A DNA stretch of 64,000 nt, from the NCBI GenBank assembly GCA_023459275.1, contig JAEWVC010000052.1, positions 1 to 64,000 of the forward strand, in the 5' to 3' direction. Source of the stretch: Bacillota bacterium (GTDB lineage Bacteria > Bacillota > Clostridia > Christensenellales > Aristaeellaceae). Position 1 is the stretch's first letter; each line of letters starts with the position of its first letter. A program made the translations under genes and the position numbers. A model generated the notes under the pieces. It had not been told where the DNA came from, did not search any database, and saw only the letters and a list, made by a program, of their open reading frames with translations. Shown here one piece after another: positions 41,453 to 49,873 of the stretch.

Positions 41453-42370
41453 ATGGTCCAATTTGCCGGCCCGGCAAAGCGCAAACACTCCAGCCTGGAC
41501 ACAAGCAGGCAATTCTATCTCTTCATCAGCCCTTGGATCATTGGCTTCCTCTGCTTTACAGCGGGTCCGATGCTCTATTCCCTGTACGCGGCGTTCTCCG
41601 AATGGAACGGTGTCACCTCCCCGCTTTTTTCGGGGCTGGACAATTGGCGGAAGATGCTTTTTGATGACGCGCTTTTTTGGAGGTCGATCAAAAACACGTT
41701 TTACTACGCGCTGGTTTCCGTGCCCCTGAACATGATGATTGCGCTGTTTCTGGCACAGATGCTGAACAAAAAAATGCGCGGAACCTACTTTTTTAGGTCG
41801 GTGTTCTACCTCCCATCGGTCGTGGCCGGCGTTTCCGTATATATCGTATGGCGGTATATGTTTGATCCTTTTTCCGGGGTAATCAATGATTTTTTATACG
41901 CGCTGGGGATAGAAGGCCCTATGTGGCTGTTTGATGAAAAGTGGGCAATGCCGTCCCTGATCCTGATGAATGTGTTTACCTGCGGAAGGGCCATGCTGAT
42001 CCTGCTGGCCGGCCTGCAGGATATTCCTTCCGAGCAGTATGAAGCCGCGGCGTTGGATGGCGCCAGCAACTGGCAGGTCTTTTGGAGAATTACTTTTCCC
42101 CTGCTCACACCTGTGATCTTTTTCAATCTTATTATGAGCATCATCGGCTCCCTGCAAATTTTTGCACAGCCGCAGATCATGACCCAGGGCGGCCCCATGT
42201 ATGCCACATACGTCTACGGCCTGCACCTATACAACAACGCATTCCGTTACAATGATTTCGGCTACGCGTCCACCTTGGCCTGGGCCCTGTTTTTTATCAT
42301 CCTTGTCCTTAGCCTTGTCATTTTCAAATCCTCAACGCTATGGGTGCATTACCAGGAGGGAGTCGACTGA
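41453..42370 (+). CDS. Sugar ABC permease, MalF/UgpA type
   Basis: 305-residue permease from an ATG with aaggaaggagg upstream. Six helices; the EAA loop is EQYEAAALDGASNWQVFWRI. N-terminal RQFYLFISPWIIGFLCFTAGP is typical of the family. Followed after 2 nt by the partner permease. Confidence 0.95.
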   Translation: MVQFAGPAKRKHSSLDTSRQFYLFISPWIIGFLCFTAGPMLYSLYAAFSEWNGVTSPLFSGLDNWRKMLFDDALFWRSIKNTFYYALVSVPLNMMIALFLAQMLNKKMRGTYFFRSVFYLPSVVAGVSVYIVWRYMFDPFSGVINDFLYALGIEGPMWLFDEKWAMPSLILMNVFTCGRAMLILLAGLQDIPSEQYEAAALDGASNWQVFWRITFPLLTPVIFFNLIMSIIGSLQIFAQPQIMTQGGPMYATYVYGLHLYNNAFRYNDFGYASTLAWALFFIILVLSLVIFKSSTLWVHYQEGVD

Positions 42371-42372
42371 CC

Positions 42373-43233
42373 ATGGACAGCATTTGCGCAAAACACAGCC
42401 TCCGGCGTTATTTTTCCGTAGCCTCCTGGTGGATGATAATGCTCCTTTGCAGCATGCTGTTTATGCTCCCCTTCGTATGGATGACGCTGACAGCATTCAA
42501 GACTGCGCCGCAAACCGTGGCGTATCCCATCCAGTGGATCCCCCACCCGTGGACACTGCGCGCCTTTACGGAAGGCTTGGCCACCGGCGGATTTGACCAC
42601 TACTTTCTGAATACCGCCTTTATCACCCTGATGTGCATACTGGGCACGCTGGTATCGGGATCGGTGGTAGCCTTTGGTTTTGCACGGCTGAATGCTAAAC
42701 ACAAACGTCTTCTGTTCAGCATTGTACTTGCCACCATGATGATTCCGGGCACCGTCACCCTGATCCCCATGTTTGTGCTGTACTCCAAGCTCAAATGGGT
42801 GGACACCTTTTTACCGCTGATCCTGCCGAGTTTTCTTGGCGGCGGCGCGTTTAACATTTTCTTGCTCCGTCAATTTTTTGCTTCCATCCCAAGAGAACTA
42901 GGCGAGTCTGCCATGCTGGACGGCTGCTCGTGGTTCAAGATCTATCGGAGCATCTATCTGCCCAATACAAAGCCGGCGCTTTTGGTGGTTACCATGTTCA
43001 CCTTTGTGGGAACCTGGAACGACTATTTCAGTCCGATGATCTACTTGGTCAACCCCAAGAAGTTTACGATTTCCATTGGTTTGGCGGCTTTCAAAAGCCA
43101 GTATGGCGGCGCTCAGGATATCGGCCCCATGATGGCGATGTCCTTGCTGGCGCTACTGCCCGTATTAGCCCTGTACCTGATTTGCCAGAAATATTTTGTG
43201 GAAGGTGTTGTCACCTCCGGCATGAAGGGATAA
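42373..43233 (+). CDS. Sugar ABC permease, MalG/UgpE type
   Basis: 286-residue partner permease with six helices. EAA loop: PRELGESAMLDGCSWFKIYR; the C-terminus KYFVEGVVTSGMKG is the usual end of this family. No ATPase gene is in the operon, so the importer probably borrows a shared MsmX/UgpC-type ATPase encoded elsewhere. Confidence 0.95.
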   Translation: MDSICAKHSLRRYFSVASWWMIMLLCSMLFMLPFVWMTLTAFKTAPQTVAYPIQWIPHPWTLRAFTEGLATGGFDHYFLNTAFITLMCILGTLVSGSVVAFGFARLNAKHKRLLFSIVLATMMIPGTVTLIPMFVLYSKLKWVDTFLPLILPSFLGGGAFNIFLLRQFFASIPRELGESAMLDGCSWFKIYRSIYLPNTKPALLVVTMFTFVGTWNDYFSPMIYLVNPKKFTISIGLAAFKSQYGGAQDIGPMMAMSLLALLPVLALYLICQKYFVEGVVTSGMKG

Positions 43234-43299
43234 TATGCACATAGCCTATCCGGTCCCTTGCCAGCAAAACGCGCTTATCATAATGTAAAGGGTGATCGC

Positions 43300-44400
43300 A
43301 TGCTTCACGGAAATTCCCTTGACACATTGTTTGTTATCAAGGATACTACCAGCCGGCGCGCTTCCAGCGCCGACCCCGAAGGCACAAACAAAGATTATAT
43401 TGAAATCCTGCCGGGAAGGACCGTCCCACTTTTACAGGCAAACGGCGCGGGGATTATCCGGCATATCTGGTGTACGCTGTCCTGTCATGGGGAAAATCCC
43501 TTGACCGCTCATGTGCTGCGTATGTATTGGGATGGCGAGGAACATCCCAGCGTGGAGGTGCCCCTGGGGGACTTCTTTGGCATCGGGGGAGGCGTGCACA
43601 AGAATTTTCAGTCCGAACCGCTTCAGATGTGCCCTCAGGACGGCCGCGCATTCAATTGCTTTTTTCCGATGCCTTTTGAGAAGGGTGCCCGCATTACGGT
43701 GGAAAACGAAACGGATTCGGAAACGAAATTTTATTTCTACATTGATTATGAAACCATGGACAGCCTGCCGGCTGGCTGTGCACGCTTTCATGCCCAATGG
43801 CGGCGTATGGCCCGCAGCGGCGGCGCCAACCTGTGCGGACCTGACGCGCTGCAGGAACGCAGCCTCCGGGCAGGCGTGGACCGGCCGGAAAAATGGCCCA
43901 AACTTTGGGACCTTGTCAATATTGCGGGGGAAGAAAATTAAACCATTTTAGAAGCCGAGGGCAAAGGCCACTATGTGGGCTGCAACCTGAATATCGTCAA
44001 TTATGAAAAGCAAGCCAACAATTGGTATGGGGAGGGAGATGATATGATCTTCATCGACGGAGACACGCTGCCCACCCTGTCTGGAACCGGCACCGAAGAT
44101 TATTTCAACACGGCCTACTGCCCCAAGCAGGAATATTCGGCGCCTTACAGCGGGCTGACCGTTTATTCAGGGGATCAGTACGACCGGCCTTGGGCAGGGC
44201 AAAACAGCATGTACCGCTTTCACATCAAGGACCCCATCCGCTTTCAAAAGTCCATTCGCGTAACGATTGAAACCGGCCATGCCAACAAGCTATCAAACGA
44301 TTATTCCAGCACCGCATACTGGTATCAGTTGGAACCCCACAAGGTAACGGCCGCGCTCCCCCCTGCAGCCTTGCGCAAGCCCCGGCAGGATATCAAATAA
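43300..44400 (+). pseudogene. GH172 (DUF2961) glycosidase interrupted by an in-frame TAA
   Basis: The frame starts at ATG 43300, runs 213 codons, meets TAA at 43939-43941, then continues in the same frame to 44400 with no indel. Both parts are clearly one DUF2961/GH172 protein: N-part ANGAGIIRHIWCT, FFPMPFEKGARI and FHAQWRR; C-part ILEAEGKGHYVGCNLN, the GTGTEDYF motif and WYQLEPHKV. The family includes difructose-anhydride and arabinofuranose-acting enzymes. One base change from a Tyr codon would explain the stop. The conserved GTGTEDYF motif lies after the stop, so the truncated product should be inactive. Last gene of the LacI-linked sugar operon; a glycosidase there makes sense. Confidence 0.85.
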
Positions 44401-44463
44401 GCAAACCTGTATAGCGGTGCCGAAAGGTCCGCGCCATCCTAAACCCCCGCTGCCAAAACCCAA

Positions 44464-44500
44464 AAAAGGCCCCGCTCTCTTGCAATGAGCGGGGCCTTTT
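44464..44500. terminator. Bidirectional terminator between sugar operon and encapsulin
   Basis: A 14-bp perfect hairpin aaaaggccccgctc / gagcggggcctttt between converging genes. Confidence 0.92.
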
Positions 44501-44512
44501 GTAACGCCGGTA

Positions 44513-45328
44513 CTATCCTATCGCCACGATGGCCTGCTGCCGTTTTACCCGCAACAGCACAGATTCCAGGACCCTGAAATAATGGTTCAGATCCCTTTGC
44601 TCCAGGTAAGCCGCGGCCAGGTCCTGCCCCACAACAAGATCCATGTTCTCGGGCTGGGCGCACAAAAGCACCGCCTGGTCCTTTGCCAGCACGGGGGTCT
44701 TGTATACGCGCCCGCCAACCAGCTTGCCTACACGGTCGATCTCCAGCATGCCCGTGCCCGGCTGCAGCCGCTGCAGCTGCATGTACAGCGCGGGGCTCAT
44801 CACCAGGGAATAGGCGCCGTACACGCCCTTTTCCACCAGCGTTTCAATGGCCGCGGCCACGTCGGAGAACGCGTTCTCTCCCGTTGCCCAGTCCTTTTTA
44901 GCCAGCTTGTTCGCGCCGGGGGCGGTGAGCAAGCCCTCGTATCCAAGCTTTTTGTTGCCCAGAAAGACCAGCCTGTCCTCCCTGAGGGCGCAGGCCTGCG
45001 CGGCGATCATGGCTTTTGAAAGGTCAAGGGGAAGCCCCGCCTTCTCGCTTGCGGCCATATCCTTGGCGAAGATCCCGAAATCCTCAAAAAGGGTGGGGAT
45101 CTCCACAAGCTTCCTGCCTTTGTTTACGATAAAGCCCTCCGCGGCGGCTTCCTCCCTTGCCGATGCGTCATCCACCTGGATGCTGTCCACGCCGGCGCCC
45201 AGGGGCCCGAAAAGATGCAGGATGCGCCTGCCGGTCAGAACGGCGCGCGCCGCCTTCACAACCGCTTCATCCATCTGTTCCCAAATCTCCGCCGCCAGCG
45301 GGGATGATTCTCTGGCCAGATAATCCAT
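44513..45328 (-). CDS. Encapsulin shell protein, family 1 (linocin M18-like)
   Basis: HK97-fold protein that self-assembles into a protein nanocompartment. 271 residues, the usual size. Typical features: N-terminal MDYLARESSPLAAEIWEQMD, the E-loop region around 50-80, YSLVMSPALYMQLQRL in the P-domain and DLAAAYLEQRDLNHYFRV near the C-terminus. ATG with ggaggaga upstream. It follows a ferritin-like cargo gene by 23 nt, the classical cargo-shell order. The shell should hold mineralised iron in the cytosol. Confidence 0.93.
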   Translation of the reverse strand: MDYLARESSPLAAEIWEQMDEAVVKAARAVLTGRRILHLFGPLGAGVDSIQVDDASAREEAAAEGFIVNKGRKLVEIPTLFEDFGIFAKDMAASEKAGLPLDLSKAMIAAQACALREDRLVFLGNKKLGYEGLLTAPGANKLAKKDWATGENAFSDVAAAIETLVEKGVYGAYSLVMSPALYMQLQRLQPGTGMLEIDRVGKLVGGRVYKTPVLAKDQAVLLCAQPENMDLVVGQDLAAAYLEQRDLNHYFRVLESVLLRVKRQQAIVAIG

Positions 45329-45351
45329 GCTTGTCTCCTCCTCTCTTGCGC

Positions 45352-45714
45352 TTACTTGTCAAGAAGGCTGCCCACGGTGGCGTTTCCCGCGTCCGCGCCG
45401 GAGGGCGCGGCGGAAAGCCCCAGTTCCTCCATCACTTCCATCACTTCCGCCTTCCCGGATGCGAAGTGCGCCGCCTCCTCGGGGTCAAGGGCGTTCAGCA
45501 GCGTCATCAGTTCGCCCACGTGGGCCTTTTCCTCGTCACGGATCTCGCCGATCACCTTTTTGGCCAGCTCAATATCCGTCGCCTGCACATGGGCGTCGTA
45601 GATGTAGATCGCTTCCAGTTCCCCCGCCAGATCAAGGCGGATGGCCTGGATAAGCTCCTGCTTGGTCATTTTCCTTGGCACATTGGCCTGAAAGGGATTT
45701 GCAAAGCTTGGCAT
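45352..45714 (-). CDS. Encapsulated ferritin-like cargo protein
   Basis: About 120 residues from the ATG at 45714, which has ggagag upstream; an ATG five codons earlier lacks one. Two-helix half-ferritin: GELEAIYIYDAH and EIRDEEKAHVGEL provide the Glu and ExxH iron ligands of the EncFtn family, which pair into four-helix ferroxidase centres. The C-terminus, after a Gly/Ala-rich linker, is NATVGSLLDK, matching the (L)TVGSLxxK-type encapsulin targeting peptide. It should oxidise Fe(II) inside the neighbouring shell. Confidence 0.92.
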   Translation of the reverse strand: MPSFANPFQANVPRKMTKQELIQAIRLDLAGELEAIYIYDAHVQATDIELAKKVIGEIRDEEKAHVGELMTLLNALDPEEAAHFASGKAEVMEVMEELGLSAAPSGADAGNATVGSLLDK

Positions 45715-45765
45715 ACATTCACTCTCCATTTCTTTTGATTTTGCCTGTCTTCAGTGTATTTCGCC

Positions 45766-45795
45766 TTTATAATGGCCCGATTCCTGCCTAGTGAA
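45766..45795 (-). promoter_or_regulatory. Possible promoter of the encapsulin operon
   Basis: Minus strand TTCACT (45795-45790), 18-nt spacer, TATAAA (45771-45766), about 50 nt before the cargo start. A modest match; no Fur or PerR box could be identified with confidence. Confidence 0.4.
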
Positions 45796-45811
45796 ACAAA
45801 ATGTGCCGCTT

Positions 45812-46372
45812 TTACCGGAGGATGGTAATCTTGCCCTCCCCCACCGGATGCTTTTCCTTTGTCCCGGCGGGGTGGCCGACGGCGATGGCGATCTGGAAAG
45901 AAGCCCCTTCCGGGAAAGCCAGTTCCTTTTCCAGCATTTCCTTCTCCGGCCCCTCAAAGGCGGCCCTGGGCAGGCCCAGGATCACGCTGCCAAGGCCAAG
46001 CCCGTGGGCGGCCAAAGCGATGTTTTGAACCGCGATCCCGCAGTCCAGAACCGCATAGCGCCCCTTGGAATTCGCGGAAAGAAAGATCACCGTGGGCGCG
46101 CTGTAGAACACCGTGTAGCCCGGGGCATTCAGCCTGGCAAGCATCGCCTCGTCCGCGCCAATTTTCAGCCGCGCAACTGTTATCCGGTCAACCCTATCGA
46201 TCAGTTCCCGCTTTTGCACCACGGTAAAATGCCAGGGCTGGCCGTTGCTGGCGCTGGGGGCGTCGGTGGCAGCTTTCAAAAGCAGGTCCAACTGTTCTTT
46301 GGAGATTTGTTCGCCGGTGTAGGCGCGGATGCTGCGCCGCTCGTCAATAGCCTGCAAGATGGGATTCGTCAT
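45812..46372 (-). CDS. Nitroreductase family flavoprotein
   Basis: 186-residue FMN-dependent oxidoreductase, small nitroreductase fold. N-terminal AIDERRSIRAYTGEQISKEQ and DAPSASNGQPWHFTVV are the family FMN-binding segments; GLGLGSVILG is the central motif. ATG 8 nt after aaggagg. Divergent from tadA. Substrate unknown. Confidence 0.92.
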   Translation of the reverse strand: MTNPILQAIDERRSIRAYTGEQISKEQLDLLLKAATDAPSASNGQPWHFTVVQKRELIDRVDRITVARLKIGADEAMLARLNAPGYTVFYSAPTVIFLSANSKGRYAVLDCGIAVQNIALAAHGLGLGSVILGLPRAAFEGPEKEMLEKELAFPEGASFQIAIAVGHPAGTKEKHPVGEGKITILR

Positions 46373-46385
46373 ATGAAATGCCTCC

Positions 46386-46414
46386 TTGTTCCTTGTTTTC
46401 GCCCATGGTATGAT
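46386..46414 (+). promoter_or_regulatory. Predicted promoter of tadA
   Basis: -35 TTGTTC (46386-46391), 17-nt spacer, -10 TATGAT (46409-46414). It begins within the leader of the divergent nitroreductase gene. Confidence 0.55.
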
Positions 46415-46438
46415 AGGTCTATAGGGGGTGCCGTCTGC

Positions 46439-46891
46439 ATGGATCATGAAAGTTATATGCGCCTTGCGCTTGCGCAAGCACGGCTGGCCGGGGAAATGGG
46501 CGAGGTTCCCGTGGGCGCGGTGGTTTCTGACAGGGAGGGCCGCGTTATCGCCGCCTGCAAAAACCTTCGGGAAACGGACCGCGATCCCCTGGCCCACGCG
46601 GAGCTGCTGGCCATCAAGCAGGCGGCCCAGGCACTTTCAGGCCGCAGGCTGTCTGGCTGTACCCTGTACGTAACGCTGGAGCCCTGCCCCATGTGTGCCG
46701 GGGCCATGGTGATGGCCGGGCTTGATGCCTGCGTCTTTGGAGCGTATGACAAAAAGCAGGGCTGCGGCGGCAGCGTGTATGATCTTCTGAACGACCCTGC
46801 CTTTTCCCACCGGGTGAAAACCCTGGGCGGCATCCTGGAAGAGGAATGCAAGGCGCTTCTGCGGCAGTTCTTCGCGGCCAGGCGGGATTAA
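46439..46891 (+). CDS. tadA: tRNA-specific adenosine deaminase (A34 to I34)
   Basis: Converts A34 to inosine in tRNA-Arg(ACG). 150 residues. Zinc/catalytic motif His53-Ala-Glu55 in AHAELLAIKQA, and Cys83/Cys86 in EPCPMCAGAM; AYDKKQGCGGSVYDLL and FSHRV are typical TadA C-terminal segments. ATG after aggggg. Its stop overlaps the hisC stop on the other strand. The usual SRP RNA downstream of tadA is not present here. Confidence 0.95.
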   Translation: MDHESYMRLALAQARLAGEMGEVPVGAVVSDREGRVIAACKNLRETDRDPLAHAELLAIKQAAQALSGRRLSGCTLYVTLEPCPMCAGAMVMAGLDACVFGAYDKKQGCGGSVYDLLNDPAFSHRVKTLGGILEEECKALLRQFFAARRD

Positions 46892-47946
46892 TGCCCTTTC
46901 ACGATGGCAATCAGCTCCCGGACCACCCTTTCCATGTCCGCCTGGGTGCCGATGGAAACCCGCAGATACGGCGCGGTCCTCGGGGCATTGAAGTGCCTTA
47001 CCAGGATGCCCCTTGCTTTCAATGCCGCCAGCACCCCGGCGGCGTTTTCATGGTGCGCTTTGACAAACAGGAAATTCGCCCGGCTGGGGAGAACCGGGAT
47101 GCCCGCCTCAGCAAGCGCGTTTTGGGCCCAGTCCCGGGTCGCAGCCACCTGGCCGTTGATCCGGCTGTAATACGCCGCATCCTCAAGGGCCGCGGTTGCC
47201 GCAGCCTGGGCCAGCCTGTCCAGGGTATAGCTGTTGAAGCAGTCCTTCACCCGCCGGAGCCCTTCCATCAGATCTGGATGCCCCATGGCGTAGCCCACCC
47301 TGAGCCCCGCCAGGCAGTGGGATTTGGACAGGGTGCGCACGATGAGCACATTGTCAAAGCGCGCAAGCAGCGGCACGGCGTTTTCCGGCGCGAAGGCCTC
47401 GTAGGCTTCGTCCACCAGCAGGATCTCTCCTTTTTTTTGAAGGTGCGCCGCCAGCTTTTCAAGCTCGGATACCGCAAGATGGATCCCCGTGGGCGCGTTG
47501 GGGTTGGCCAGCACCACCGGCGCATCCTGAAAAAACGCGGGAAGGTCTACCGCAAAATCCTCTTTCAGGGGAACCGTCTCGTACACCGCGCCGAAAAGCC
47601 TGGCGTATATGGGATAGAAGGAATAGGTGATGTCCGGGGCCAGCACCCGCTTGCCCGCAAAAAACGCCGCGAAGGCAAAGGCAAGCACTTCGTCCGACCC
47701 GTTCCCCGCAAACACCTGCCCGGGGGATACGCCGTTGGCCTTGGCAATGGCCTCGCAAAGCCCGGTGCAATCCATATCCGGGTAGAGACGGAGGCTTCTG
47801 GCCGCCTCCCGCATGGCCTCCTCCGCCTTGGGGCTGGGGGGATAGGGGTTCTCGTTGGTGTTGAGCTTGATGTATTGCTGGTCCTTGGGCTGCTCGCCGG
47901 CCGTATAGGGCTTCAGGCTTTGCGCCAGGACGCTGAAATAAGCCAT
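46888..47946 (-). CDS. hisC: Histidinol-phosphate aminotransferase
   Basis: PLP enzyme of histidine biosynthesis (also possibly aromatic amino acids). 352 residues from the ATG at 47946 after aaggggg. Family segments: KLNTNENPYPPSP, GNGSDEVL, ANPNAPTG and the PLP-binding Lys208 in SKSHCLAGLRVGY. It stands alone, away from other his genes. The longer frame to 48021 crosses the predicted promoter. Confidence 0.93.
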   Translation of the reverse strand: MAYFSVLAQSLKPYTAGEQPKDQQYIKLNTNENPYPPSPKAEEAMREAARSLRLYPDMDCTGLCEAIAKANGVSPGQVFAGNGSDEVLAFAFAAFFAGKRVLAPDITYSFYPIYARLFGAVYETVPLKEDFAVDLPAFFQDAPVVLANPNAPTGIHLAVSELEKLAAHLQKKGEILLVDEAYEAFAPENAVPLLARFDNVLIVRTLSKSHCLAGLRVGYAMGHPDLMEGLRRVKDCFNSYTLDRLAQAAATAALEDAAYYSRINGQVAATRDWAQNALAEAGIPVLPSRANFLFVKAHHENAAGVLAALKARGILVRHFNAPRTAPYLRVSIGTQADMERVVRELIAIVKGH

Positions 47947-47977
47947 GGGAAAAACCCCCTTTGATGAAGGTGGTATC

Positions 47978-48006
47978 AATATACCATCGCCCAGGCCTAT
48001 TGTAAA
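47978..48006 (-). promoter_or_regulatory. Predicted promoter of hisC
   Basis: Minus strand -35 TTTACA (48006-48001), 17-nt spacer, -10 TATATT (47983-47978), about 32 nt upstream of the ATG. Confidence 0.65.
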
Positions 48007-48104
48007 CCTTCTTCCCCCCATTTTCCCTCTGTTTCATACAAAATAGGGCTGGCGGATCACAGAAAAAATGAGTATAATAAGACAGTTGAAACGGAGGGTT
48101 TGTC

Positions 48105-48917
48105 CTGCTTATCCATACGATTGTATCCGATCTGGACGACACGCTGCTGGATGACGGCATGCGGCTGTCAGCTTATACGCTGTCCGTGCTGAAGCGGGCC
48201 ATGGACAGGGGGATCCGGGTGGTGCTGGCCAGCGGCCGCGCGGGGGCCAGCATGCGAGAATATGTCGCGCAGGTGGGCTCAGATGCCCCTTATATCGCCT
48301 GCAACGGCGGGGAGATCATCGCGCCTGATAGCCACCGGGTGCTGGACAGCATTACGTTTTCCGTGGGGCAGGCCAGGGACTGTGTCCGCTTTGCCAAGGA
48401 AAACGGCTTTTACGTTCACTTTTATAAAGGGGACCATTTCTATTATGACGGCGATCCGGATTTTGGCCGGATGTACGAAGCCGCCGCCGGGCTTTCGGGC
48501 GTCCGGGTGATGGATGCGCAGGCCGGCATTACCGCTCCCGTGCCCAAGCTGTTGTGTATCGGGGAGCCGGGGGCCATTTCGCGGCTGCTAGCGCTGGGGA
48601 AAAAGCGCTTTGGCGGCAGCGTGTCCCTAACCATCAGCAAGCCCATGTTCCTGGAAATGACGCCCTCGGGCGCCGACAAGGGCAGCGCTTTGAGGCGGCT
48701 ATCCGCCTTTATGCCCATTGACCCCTGCACCACCCTGGCCTTTGGCGACAGCATGAATGATATGACCATGCTCAGGTGGGCAAAATACGGCGTGGCTATG
48801 GAAAACGCGGCACCGGAGGTCCGGGAGGGCCTTTCCTATATTTGTTCCCCCAATACCCGGGACGGCGTGGCGAGGTTCATCGCCCGCAACGTACTGAAGG
48901 AGGATGTCCCCGCATGA
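48105..48917 (+). CDS. HAD hydrolase, Cof type, with probable CTG start
   Basis: Haloacid-dehalogenase phosphatase acting on sugar phosphates, flavin phosphates or similar, 270 residues. Motif I DLDDTLLD lies before the first ATG (48159), so the true start is upstream. The only well-placed codon is CTG at 48105, 7 nt after ggagg. Motif II is LASGR, motif III KGSALRRL, motif IV FGDSMNDMTML; the C2-type cap is in the middle. Its stop overlaps the hprK start (ATGA). A TATAAT at 48073-48078 is a likely -10 box. Confidence 0.88.
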   Translation: MLIHTIVSDLDDTLLDDGMRLSAYTLSVLKRAMDRGIRVVLASGRAGASMREYVAQVGSDAPYIACNGGEIIAPDSHRVLDSITFSVGQARDCVRFAKENGFYVHFYKGDHFYYDGDPDFGRMYEAAAGLSGVRVMDAQAGITAPVPKLLCIGEPGAISRLLALGKKRFGGSVSLTISKPMFLEMTPSGADKGSALRRLSAFMPIDPCTTLAFGDSMNDMTMLRWAKYGVAMENAAPEVREGLSYICSPNTRDGVARFIARNVLKEDVPA

Positions 48918-49840
48918 TCCAGGCCAAGGATTTTGCCGAATCGCTGCAGCTCAAGGAGCTGTCCCCCTCCGTGAGAAAGGAGTGGGACATCCGCACCACG
49001 GACCTGAATAGGCCCGGTATGCAGTTCTGCGGCTTTTACGAATATTTTGCCTACGAGCGGCCCCAGGTGATCGGCAAGGTGGAAATGACCTATCTGGAAT
49101 CCCTGGAGCCCGACGCAAGGCGCAAAATGCTGAAGACCTATTTCAGCTACAACCTTCCCTGCGTCATCATCTGCCGGGGCATGACGCCGCCGCCGGACCT
49201 GATTGAGGAGGCCGCGCTCCGGGATATCGCCGTGTTCCAAACGCCCCTTGTCACCACCAAATTCACCTTCAGCGCCATCAATTTCCTAAACCGCCGCCTG
49301 GCCCCGCGCATCACCAGGCACGGCGTATTGGTGGATGTGTACGGCGTGGGCGTGCTGTTGACCGGGGAAAGCGGCGTGGGCAAGAGCGAGGCCGCTTTGG
49401 AGCTTGTCAAGCGCGGCCACCAGCTGGTGGCTGACGACGTGGTGGACATCTGCCGGGTCAGCGATGACCGCCTGACCGGCGAGGCCCCGGAGATGGTGCG
49501 CCACTTCATGGAAATCCGGGGCATCGGCATCATCGACATCAGGGCCATGTACGGCGTGGGCTCGGTGATCGTGAACAAGACCATTGACCTGGTGATGCAC
49601 ATGGAGCAGTGGGATGACAGCAAGGAGTACGACCGCCTGGGGCTCACGGAGGAGACCATCACCATCCTTGGGGTGAAGGTGCCCCATCAAATTATGCCGG
49701 TCAGGCCCGGCCGGAACCTGGCCATCATCATTGAGGTGGCCGCCAGAAATTTAAGCCTCAAGCGCCTGGGGTACAGCGCGGCCCACGAGCTGGACCGCCG
49801 CCTCTCCGACATGCTTTCCAGAAACGCGGGAAACGATTGA
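48914..49840 (+). CDS. hprK: HPr kinase/phosphorylase
   Basis: Phosphorylates Ser46 of HPr to drive catabolite repression with CcpA. 308 residues. N-terminal domain 1-130; His136, then Walker A GESGVGKS at 151-158; the HprK signature EIRGIGIIDIRAMYG follows, and IMPVRPGRNLAIIIEVAARN is the C-terminal motif. ATG overlaps the HAD stop. Its location before glcK makes a sugar-sensing cluster. Confidence 0.97.
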   Translation: MIQAKDFAESLQLKELSPSVRKEWDIRTTDLNRPGMQFCGFYEYFAYERPQVIGKVEMTYLESLEPDARRKMLKTYFSYNLPCVIICRGMTPPPDLIEEAALRDIAVFQTPLVTTKFTFSAINFLNRRLAPRITRHGVLVDVYGVGVLLTGESGVGKSEAALELVKRGHQLVADDVVDICRVSDDRLTGEAPEMVRHFMEIRGIGIIDIRAMYGVGSVIVNKTIDLVMHMEQWDDSKEYDRLGLTEETITILGVKVPHQIMPVRPGRNLAIIIEVAARNLSLKRLGYSAAHELDRRLSDMLSRNAGND

Positions 49841-49873
49841 TTTTTATTTTTATAGACAAGGCAGGGATGGGAT

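Noticed and set aside
46888..47000. SRP 4.5S-type RNA downstream of tadA
   Set aside because: This is a frequent neighbour of tadA in Bacillota, but the tadA and hisC stops overlap, leaving no room.
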